A stretch of DNA of 59,208 bases, taken from the NCBI GenBank assembly GCA_016987375.1, contig PJRA01000143.1:229272-288479 (forward strand). Direction: 5' to 3'. This document shows positions 11,151 through 23,100 of this stretch, one piece after another. This stretch comes from Brachionus koreanus (taxonomy: Eukaryota; Rotifera; Eurotatoria; Ploima; Brachionidae). A model generated the notes under the pieces. The model was given only the letters and a program-made list of their open reading frames with translations. It had not been told where the DNA came from and made no database searches. The translations under genes were made by a program, and so were the position numbers. Position 1 is the stretch's first letter. The number at the start of each line of letters is the position of its first letter.

Positions 11151-14100
11151 TTAATTAACAAATTTCTGTATGTAAATATTCTCAAGTTTATCGTTAAGCT
11201 CTTGAATTTTGCTGTATGCTGTACTTGTATTGACCAAAATGGAATCAAATTTTTGAATCAAAAAATCATAGCTTTATAATAAATAATTAAAACGAAATTA
11301 AAATTAAATTATGTTGAAAAACTTACGTATCCAAATTTTGCTGCAGTCTATTTTCGATTTTCTTATGCTCTTCTAAGCTCTGGTCAAACAAATACTGATG
11401 AAACATCCTGTTTTCCCACTCAATTAATCGTTTCTTAAGCCTTTGGTCACTCAAATTGGATTCTTAAAAGAAAAATTTCTCAAAATTTAAAATATAAATT
11501 CATTCTAAAGTCTTACTAAATCCATTTCTATATCTGTAAAAAAACTTTGTCATAAATCTATCGAACAGTTTAGTCGAGTCATGCTCTGGTTGCCAGCATC
11601 TGCGCACAAACGGGCTCAAATATTTCAATATGTATCCCAACGGATAAAAAACCACAAATGGTGGAATCAAAATAGGTCTGTGAAAATACTCATATATGAG
11701 AGAATAGCGCTGGAATTTCCACACTTTATCGGACTCTTTTTGTATCTCATCAATGGTGTTGCTGAATATGGCAATTAGTAGATTGACCATTAGGATGCTG
11801 ATAAAAACAGTGTAAATTGTATACAAGGCCAAGGCTACTTGTGAGCCTTCTTTATCCACACAGTCGTCTATAGAATATTCATCTGTCAAGTATCGGTTAG
11901 TTCTGTTGACCTCACAAGTATCAGCTTTTAGATTAAATTCAAATTTGAGTAAATTAAAAACAAATAATTTTATTTTTACCATCTAACAGTAATTCTGCTG
12001 TATAGTATTCTTGTGGAATGATGAAAAATGAGGGTAAGAAAAAATTTTTTACAAGTGACAGACTGGGACGAATGTTATGATAATTTAAGGCATGGTATGA
12101 GACTCCAAAGCCCATAAGAAAAGCGAGAGCTATGAAAATAAAGTAAATGAGCTCATATAACATTTTAAGGATCATTATTAGTTTTGGTCCCATGAACTTT
12201 ACTGATGTGTATGCGTACAAATAGTTGAAGAACCATAGGATTACATCCAAAGAAAGTATTATTCTTGATGCTTTGTAGCAGTCTGGTCTGTTTGGAATGA
12301 AGCGTAATATCATTCCGGATATGAACAAAATTATTGCTGTGGCATACATTGTGTTCCACAAGTTTGAGACAAAAAATTTGCACTTTGTCCAAAAAATTTT
12401 TGATTCAATTACATAAAACTTGATTTAAAAAAAAATTAAAATAAATATGTAAATTTATTGATTATAATAAAATTTCATATTAAAATCTCACATATAAAAA
12501 TTAAATCTTTACATAAATGTATTTGTTTCTCTTAAATTCTCTATAAAAAGTGTCACCGTAAAATATAACAGAATTATTTAAAATATCATAAAACCTGAAA
12601 TGTTTGTTTTTTTGCTTGATTTTTTCTTGATTAAGTACCCAGTCAACATAAAATTAAAGGTTTATTTAAAACTTTTAAAAGATCTTTAAAATTTCATTAT
12701 CAATTGTTTATTTAAAAAAAAAAACGTAGAGATTTTAAAAAGAAAATATGTTAGTAAAAAAAAATTTCTTGATATTTTATTCGAATATGTAAGGAATATC
12801 CAAAGAAACGTCTTCGGTAATTTAAAAAGTCTCTGCAGATCAAATTAATTAAAATATAAAAATTTTATATACATTTTTATTATTTTGTTTTAATATTTTA
12901 AATTTAGTCTGCTGTTTAATAAATATTGGAAAGTTCAAACTTTTTTTAAAAATCATCATCAATAACAAGTTTTATTTACAGCCAAAGGACAGGCGATTGA
13001 TTTTTTAATGTCTGGTTCCCAGTTAGTTAAAATTAAGTAAACTAGTTTTCGGATCCCTTTAATTTTTTTATTTTAACTATTTTAGCTTGGATTGATAAAA
13101 CAACCCGTAGATTCAGTAGAGCTATTTTCTCTTTATTTTTTTCCCCTTAAAATATTTCCCTTTTATCATTTTTCCCCTTTAATGTTTTTCCCTCAAAAAA
13201 AATAACATATTATTAGTCAATAAAAATTTTTGACATTTTATATCTAAATAAAATTAATCCAAAAAAATTTGAAATAAAACTCTAACCCTTGAATACTGAT
13301 TCAAGCTTTACTGCTAAAATAAATGAGATCTATAAAAGTAATGAACCATAAAAAATTTGACCAAAATAAAAACATAAATAATAAATCTAATAATACCTAA
13401 AATATTAAAAGCTTTAAAATGGAAAAAATTGAATATTTTAATCTAAAAAAGTGTATTATCCTTTTCGATAATTACAAATTGCATAAAGTAGCTTCAAACG
13501 CTGACGGGTCTTTTCGTTTCCGTTGTCAAACATGCAAGTCAATCAGCGTAACGGTAGATAAAACTGATTTAATTTGTAGAAAACCGCACGCTTCTTCTAG
13601 ACATTTGAGCCAATGCAAAAAATATTTTTTAATACAAACAATTTGCATGAAAAATATGAAGAAATAAAGTATGATGCTCGTACTGGTCCTTCATTTAGCT
13701 TTTCCAAAAGTTATGGTCAAGGTTTGCAACAACTACAAGCACAATACGATCCACAATTAATTGTTCAATATTATCCAAAAGAGCCAACGGCCCGTGTTAC
13801 ATGTTCAAAAAAAAAGTAAAATTTCACCTGCTGAACCAAAAACTTCTTCTCTTTTAGATTTAAAAAATGACAAAAAAACCATTTTGATAAATGGCAAACA
13901 AGAAATGTTTTTGCGCTAAAATAATGAAGACAAGAATAAAAATCGCATTGTTGTTTATCTCAAGCAGCGGAATAGATATTTTATTTCTATTTTTTTTATT
14001 TTTCTCCTCCTTAAAAAAGGGAAAAATGCTAAAAGACTCGTAACTATATCAAGCCTTTTTATGACAATTAAACATTCTTTAATTGATTTTTTTAGATTTG

Positions 14101-17100
14101 TGTAACAAATAGTAATTTAACAACTAAGTACATTGATTTAAAAAATATTAAAATAGTTTTTTTAGTTTTAGATAAATCTCGTTTTAATAAAATTGATCTA
14201 ATGAAACTAAAATGTATGAGTAGAAAATTTCGGTTCTAGTCTCTGATATTGAGAAAAAAATCGTGACACCAGTTTATTTGATGAAATCCGAACCGAAATT
14301 AGAGAAACAATTGAAAAACACAAAGATTTTAAGTTAATTTAATTTTTTTTTTTCTTGCTAATTTTTTGAAATAAAAATTTTCACAAAAATTTTTATTTCA
14401 AAACAAAGATATAATCAATTCGCATTCGAAATTAAAATTAGGCTAAAAAAATTTTTTGGAATCAAAATTGGTTTGATTTTATTAAAAAGATGGGGAAAGA
14501 CCCATTATCATGCAAGCCATTCTGGAAAAAAATAAATAAGTTTTGATCAAAAAAGGACCAAATTTAATCCCTACTCTAAATCTTAATAACCAAGATTTCA
14601 AAACAGATGAGGAAAAAGGAAAATTATTTGGAGAAATATTATCTTCAACATTCAGTCTTTATCCTGACCTTGAAAAAAACTGAAAAAGATTCAAAAATAA
14701 CTCATTCTAATATAAAATATTTAAATAGTAATAGTCAGCCTAACTTAAACGAACCGATTAGCTCTAATGAAATGATTTCGACATTAAAAAAGCTAAAGGG
14801 AGAAGCAGTTCGCGGACCTGACCATATCGACAATCTAATGTTAAAAAACCTACTTTTAAATTTATTAAAAGATATAATTGATCTTTTTAATCTTAGTCTT
14901 CAAGCAGGTACAGTTCCTAAAGCTTGGAAAAGTGCCAATATCACAATGATACCTAAGAAATCTTCTCCTCCACAAGATCCATCTAATTATCGACCTATTA
15001 GTATTACTAGCTGTCTGGGTAAGCTACTTGAACGTATTATTTTCTCAAGATTATATAATTTCTTGGAAAAAAATTCGTTGGGTAAGGTTAAAAGGTTTAA
15101 TAAGGTTTGGCATGAGGGAATTATTTACAAGCTGATAAAGATAAATATACCTGCCTATTTAATATATTGGATTAAATCATTTCTTAACTGTAGAATATTT
15201 AAAGTAAATATAAATGATCACTCTAGTGATGAATTCAAAGTATCAGTTATTAGTCCTTTATTATTTAGTATATTTATTAATGATATTTCTAAAAGAAATA
15301 AATCTAATAATGAATATTCACTTCTCTTTACAGACGATCTGTTCACTTTTTTTATTTGTAAAAAAAATGGTTATATAGAAAGTTAGATGAATAAGTAGTT
15401 AGTTGAATTAGAACAGTGGCTTTTCAAGTGGAAAATGAAGATCTCTGTTGAAAAGTCTTGCTCAATGATTTTTACTAAAAACAACAAAGAAAGTTCTATT
15501 TTTAATTTAAAATCTATGGGAATAAAATTGATATGAATAAAAGTTTTAGAATTACAAAGATGCTTAAATCCAAAAAGAGAAAAAAAAATACTTACATGAT
15601 GAAGTCTTTCAATTAGAAATGAAAATACCCAAATGATGAGGACAATTTCAATGACACTGATATTCAACGATTGTCTTGTAGGCGATTCATCAGAATTTTC
15701 AATTGGATAAAAATCGCACAAAATTATATAACAATACAAAGTCAAAAAAATAGTATAGAATACTTTGTCATATAGGAATTTAACTACTGGTGCTTGAAAA
15801 AAACCATACAATCTAGAAAAATAGTTTTTTGACTCTTTTGAATGATTGACATTAATCCGATTAATAATATATTTTTTTTCTTCAGGTCTAATCTTATCAC
15901 TGTTGCAATCTTGGTTGTTAATTTCTTTGAAATAATTTTTTATCAATCGTCCTCTATAGAAAAAATCAAAAGGAACAATAAACGGAAATAGCAACGAAAT
16001 TGACATCTTTAAATAGATAAAAATCAATTTTTGTTTCAACAAAAAAAAATAATTTTTTAATTTGAGTTTTACTTTAAGAAAACCATAGTCCTTGGACATA
16101 TTGCCATACCATAGTCTTTCAAGCAATTCTTGAACACAACGTTGACTAATAAAATTCATATCCTTGGCTAAATGAGCCACTTGCAGACATGTTGTATTGC
16201 CAAATTCTGGTATGGTTCTTGTCAAGAGCAAAAATGATGCTTCTGGATTGTCTTTGTAAAATTTGTCAATGAGATTAATTGCTATGGCTTCAAATTCGGC
16301 TGCTAGATCATTATACTCATCTCTCTGGCTTTCATTGTAAAGGGCATATGATTTGAAAATTTTTGTAGCAAAGAGACATCCAATAAGTTGATTCTAAAGG
16401 AAAATTGTTGCACAGAAACGATTGTTTAGATTAAAATATTTATTTAAATTTAAATTACTTTTGCATGTTTCAAAAAGACTTTTGCAAGTCTTGGTTTTTT
16501 GGCCAATATAGCATAAATAAACAAATGAACATCCGGTTTATCACATAGATCATCTATTTCAATATGTCTGTGTCCTTGATAATATAATATTTAAAATCAA
16601 GGTTCAATTAGCTATATTTTATTTATTTAATTTTCTGAAATATTAGCACAAAAAATCTAAAAATATGAAATTGAAAAAATTTAAAATTATTTTCATTTTT
16701 CTCAATTTTAATTTTTTTTCCTTTAACACTCAAAAACCGGAGGGGTCTTTTGAACCCCTTTTNNNNNNNNNNNNNNNNNNATTGAAAAAAAGTATTAAAA
16801 AAAATTTAATTAAAAGGGTCAAAAAAGTCATCCGGTTTTTGAGTGTTAATAAAGGAATTTTGTAATGGCTTTAATTTACAAAATACTTTTAGCTTATTTA
16901 CAAAATAAAAATTTTTACTTTCCAAAAATAAGTAAACCAACAGAACAAAGTAGAGAGTGGAGAGTGAAAAAATAGAAGTTCAAATAACATTTGAGTTTCT
17001 GAACAAAAGCGGCGAGACTTTTCTTTAACACTCAAAAACCGGATGATTTTTTTGACCCTTTTATTTAAATCTTTTTTAGTACTTTTTTTCAATGAAAATA

Positions 17101-20100
17101 AAATTATTTTATAGAAAAATTTAAATAATTTTATAATATTTTTTATTTAAGATATGATTGAAAAAAAAATTATAAAAAAATGCTTAAATTTATTGAATAA
17201 AAAACAAATAAAGGAAGTTACAAAAGGGGTTCAAAAGACCTCTCCGGTTTTTGAGTGTTAAATTTATTTTTTGACATTATTTTCTTATTTTAAAAATAAC
17301 AGTAAAATATTTGGCATTAGAATCATTTCACATTAATTTACACAAGACCTAGCATAATAACATACTTAGCATAATTTCACTTGCAATTAACCTCGGGGAA
17401 ATATGCTTTTTTTAGCAATGTGAAATTTTAATACAAAAATTACAGTTCAAAAAGGAAAAATAATATTAAATTTAATATTTTCCTAGTTGTGCAAAAATGA
17501 TTCTGTAAACAGTACAATGTTGTACAAATTCGTAAAAACGAATTCTAAACTCTTCAAATATGTGGGCTGTTAATTACCTGTACTTGGAAAATAATTACTT
17601 TCTGTTGATATTAATTACTTTTTGTAGAAAAAATAAAAATTTTATTTTGAACAAAAAAAACTAACTTAACAAGTTGAAATTAATTAGTTTTTGTTTATTT
17701 TGATATATTTTTGTTGAAAATAATTTATTATATTATACGATATTTAGTTTTGTGTTTTAAAAAAAATTTGAAATAAAATTGAATAAAAATGTTTAATTTA
17801 TCGTGCAAAGTTGTTGATTTGCAAACCGAGTGCAAAGAGTTAAAATTGTCGTACGCTGGCAAGAAACCGATTTGATAAAAAGATTAAACGATTTTTCAAA
17901 AGATTCTCAACCAGTTGTTGAAACTATAGCTGATGCCATACCAGACCAAGATGAGTTAATTGATGCTGAAGTTGTAGAAGTTGGAGTTGTAAACAATGAT
18001 TTTAATCCAGGCATTGAAGAAGAAGATGATGAAAACATGGTCCAAAACAACAACGATAAACGCGTGAGAATTTCGTATAACAAAGAAGAAGATTTTTTGA
18101 ATCTGGATGCTGCTATTGCTAGGCTTGAAGAGTGCTCTAGCTGGAAGTTTCAAAGAGATAGAGAAACAATAATCAAATAAATTTGTTATTTTTTTAAATA
18201 TATTTAAATTAATGATTTTCAACTCAAACTAAATATTTTGTAAATAAACTAATTAACTTAAACAAAAAGGAATTATTTTCAACAAAAAGTAATTATATTC
18301 AACAAAAAAATAAACGTAAACTAATTAATTTCAACATGCAGGTAATATTTTCTCAAAAATGTGCTGTGAAATTTTGTGCAAATTTTATTTAATTTTTTGT
18401 AAGTGATGTGAATTTTCAGAAAAATGAATAGTATTTGCACAGTTTAGAATTTGTGTTTACAAAACCATTTTTGCACAACTAGAAAAAAAAATTATGCATT
18501 TTTTCCTTTATGTACTGTAATTTTTGTACTAAAATTTCACATAACCGCTTTTTTTAAATTTTAAATTGTTTTTTTAGTATTTAATAAATGTTCTTAAGCT
18601 ATTTTTTTAATTGTGCTCAACTAAATTAAGTTTCAGACTTCAATAGAGTCTACACTAACAACATATTATATTGATAAATCTTTTTGACCAATTTAATTCA
18701 CAATCTATTACTATTTCAAATAGTGAACTCAAAAAAAGAGCTTTTTTACTTTGTATTTTCCAAATTACAAAAAATTTACAACAAATTGAGTTAAACTTAG
18801 AATTTAGACCAATTTGTATTTTAATTTTACAAAAGTCAACAAAAATTCTGAATTAAAAAAAACACATTCAAATTAACACTTATTTTTGGATTTAAAATTA
18901 TTTTTCAGATAAAACATAATAAACTTACTAAAACAAAATATGTTTAATTCAATATTTTCTTCTTTCTTAAATTTAATACAATAAACAAAAATTTTTTTTT
19001 TTTTTATTTGGACAAAAAATCACTTGACCAAATTCATCAGTTTGTTCAATAATTCTTCTCGAGTCCAAAGAAGTAAGCATATCATATGGATACTTGAGAT
19101 ACTCATTGCGATAGAAATTATCAAATAAATGCTTAATGACAAGTCCGACATCTTTAAATCGAATATATATATCATCTACATAGTTGTTTGTGTTCTTGCA
19201 TAAAAGCAATGTTGAATATTTGCCGTATTTTTTGTGATTAAATGCATTATAAAATGCCGAATCAGTCGGCAAATCGTTGTAAAGCTTAATTAGTTGTCTG
19301 TAGGTCAAGAATTCTTTTGATTTTAGCCCCAAGTCCAAAAATTCACTGACAAAGTCTGGCTTATCTTCATTGATGGCTTTATACATAGCGTTTCTAAGAA
19401 GATTAGTCTTTAAAAGATCACTTTCTAGAATGTATTTTCTGGCAACATCTATTCGATTCCAGTTAAGACAAAGATCTAGCTGCTGGACCAAAAAGTTTTG
19501 CTCGTCTTTTTCATTTAGCTTTTTGTCTTTGTATTCTTTAGAGTTTTTGACCGCTTTGAGCACCGAGTGTAGAATGGCCTCATCCAGTTCAATGTTCTTT
19601 TTTGTCGAGTCTATGGAGAACGTGCCCAAAAGATGCAGATGGCTTCGGACAAATATATTCTTGATTGAATTTATCATTTCTTCTATCTCCGAGCTGCTCT
19701 TTTTGTCATTCCAGACATTAATACACCTTCGTTGCACCTCTTTTAAAATACTTTCATCCTTTAGTCTGGAAAAATTTAAAATGTATAATTTAAACATTTG
19801 AAAAATATTTAAATGGTAAATACAATTCATTGTCTTGATCATCAATATCACTGTTTTCTTTTGAAATTTTATCTTCAATGAACCGGTAGACAAACTTTAA
19901 TAGAAATTAGCTTATTTCTTATGAGAAAAAATAATTTTACTGATAAAATATTCGAGGCCCCATCTGAGTCCTGAATGTCTATGAACAAACAAGGTGTTCC
20001 TTTTCTACACGAGTCTTCACACAACTTCAATGTGTTTGGTCCTCCACCTTTTCAATTAAAAATGGAATAGTAAAAATTTATTCACAAAAAACAAGTATTA

Positions 20101-23100
20101 AAGTGAGTCAAGAAGCTTTGTCTATTTATTTTTTTTTTAATTTTTCAATAAATTTTCAAAACAAAAATTATCAAGCTCTTTTGTCTTTAGTGATCTAAAA
20201 AGAAAAAAAAAATGTCCTAAGGCAAAAAAAGGAATCAAAACTCACATGAGAAGATGTAAAACAAAAATTGACTCGACTTAAAAATTTTTTTTTAATTTTA
20301 TTCTTAATTCTTAAAAAAAAAAATATATATATATAAAATAATTCACAGACATAATGGGTGGCCCAAAATGGTTGTCCTAAAATTTATTTAGAAAATATAT
20401 GATGATCCAAATATGATATAAATGTGAAATTTAGAGGATTTAAAGCATTTTTTTTTTAGTTTCCAAAATTCATATTTTTTCTGAAACTTATTTTGAAAAT
20501 TTATCACTCTTGCTGCCACCGATGTTCTCCTCATATGACACCATTTGTGTGATGCTAATTTAATATAACATCTAAAATGAGGCATTGATTGTTTTTTCCG
20601 TCCTGTTTTCAACAATATATGACTTAAAAACACAAATAAATGACCATTCTTCTAAAATCTAATAAACCTCTGTTTTTTATGTCTTTTTTGAATAACTTTT
20701 GATCTATGAAAGGTATTATCTTCAATTTTTGAACACATATATAATTAAATATGAACTTTTAAATCTTTATTTTAAGTTTTGATTTTAAGCTTTTTTAAAG
20801 TCTGAATGCTAAAATTTCTTAAATTAATAATTTTGAATGGAAAATGAAAAAGTTACGAATTGATATAGATAGTTTTTAAAGTTCAGAGTTTGCGCTTTAT
20901 TATGATATATAAAATGTAATAGTTGTCTAATCAGTTTTTGAAAAAAAAGAGAATATTTTGAAAAAAATTTTTTATTTTATTAAAAATTTATTTGAGACAA
21001 TATTCAACTTTTACTTTCAATCCTATACACACCATTACAGAATCAGGAAATTTTTTTATTCCAAAAAGTCCTAATTAATTTAAAATTTACTAATTTTCAA
21101 AATTTCAAAATTTATTTTTAAAATTTAGAATGCAGTATCACGTGACAAGACACTGACAAAATAGGAGAGAAACATTAGAATTAGAATTAAACTTTAAAAA
21201 TAAATCTTGAAATTCTGAAAAATAATAAATTTTAAATTAATAACGACTTTTATGTTATGTTATAATCGGTGTCTGTCAATAATTGTGCCATTTATATTTA
21301 TTCAATAAACTAAATTAAACTAAACTAATAGTTCAATTGTACCATTCACGTCAAGTCAAGTCTTTACTTTGACTTTGTTTTTTTTATTTTAAGAACAAAT
21401 TAATATTTTAAATAAATTATTTATATAAATGAAATATTTTTAATATTTAGTTTTCAAATTATAATTTTTTTAAATTACACTTAATCATTGTTAATATTTC
21501 TAAGTTTGTTGGAGTTAGTCTTGAACGATGAGGTCTGATAATGTAACCAGATGAAGATAAAAGACGAAAGTTGAGAAAGTTACTATTTTGAGATTTAGAA
21601 ACAAGATGAGAAATAGGATTATCTAAGTGTTTCATTTTCAAATAAAAAAGATGACTAATATTTTAAAAAAATTAATTAATATTCTAGAAAAAAAAATTTA
21701 GATAAAAACTTAAGAAAATAGACGATAAAAAAAGAAAACAAAAACAAAAATTAATAGAAGTGATCATACTAAAATTAAGAAGTAAAATTAAGTGATTGTA
21801 TTCTCTTTAACATCTAAATTTAAAATTTTAAAAAAAAGATGATATTATAGAAGACACTGTAAAAATTTATGTTTCAATTAAATATTGAAATATTATAAAT
21901 TTTCAAATCGTCTGAATCTCTTTTAGCTTTGAAACTCAGACTTTGACTTTAAACTTTAACTTTTGACCAACTCTGCCAAAGAGGCATACGTTAGTTCTAA
22001 TTGTTCAGATTAAAGCCTCGCATTTATTTCAAGACCGTCTAGAAACAGTTAAAAATGTATTAGTCCTTTAAAATTCGACCAGTTACACAACATCACCTTT
22101 TTATAAGAGTCCTCTTTTCACAAATAGCTAAGCTGATTCAGATTAATGTATAACTATTGATTTAAGTTATCTTAATTTCGAAAATAGATCCTCTTTTCAT
22201 CACAAGTAATGATCTATCTGAAAAATTGTATATGTGATCCCAAAATGAAGACAAGTATCAATAGATAATTCAATAGAATCCAAAATGGTAAGAAAGTGTA
22301 TTTCAAGTGTGTTTTGTCGGATTGTCCATCAAAATTTTTCTTTTTAAATAATTTTATTCTAAACTAGAAATTTACTAATCCCAGGAATCACAAAAAAAAT
22401 TACTTTTTTTTTTATTTAACTAGACAAAACTCTGAACAAATCTATGGTTTTACTTTTTTTGTTTACTAAACTCTCAAAATCATGTTATTTGGTTTAAATT
22501 TGGAATATTTTAACTAAATATTGAAACCTATGCCTTTTTAAATTATAAATATGCCACACATTATTTTAAGTTTATGATATGAATGGGTGAAATAAAAACA
22601 AAATTCAAAACTTACCTATTACGAGCATAACCATAGGTATTTCATTAACATCAATTGACTTTGGATCAGTTATTAAATCGAGAAGATTGGCCCTAAAATT
22701 GAGCTCACCACCATAATTGTTCAACCATGCATTGTCAACCAGAATAAAATGTGTATGATTAGAGTCTAAAAAGGCGCCCTTGTTTATATCCAAATATTCC
22801 CTATATGGATGAGACTTCATTGCTTCTTCATTTTTAACATATTCATTGGTTTTGTCTGTTCTTTTGGTAAGCAAATGGTTGTTTTTTACAGTCATCCAAT
22901 TGGCTATTCCCAGTAAAATTAGCTTTTTTCGGTTTTCTAACCGATTTGTTGAATCTTTAAATGCTTCTCCTATTATTTTCATAATACCTTCATTTGTACC
23001 ACCAGTTACTAGCCATGCATCTTTATTTTTTCAAAATTTTAAATATTTTTTGTTAAAATCTATTACTTGAGAAACGACGAACAAGTATTTAAAAATTATC

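Noticed and set aside
15383..15595. Continuation of TRPM exon 10 as an open frame past LERLHH
   Set aside because: A strong GTAAGT donor follows the LHH codons and the remaining frame is antisense to the LINE copy.
20340..20640. Minus-strand ORF with a GGGTGGCCCAAAATG sequence at one end, resembling a mariner-type terminus
   Set aside because: No inverted partner end was found and the ORF has no transposase motif.
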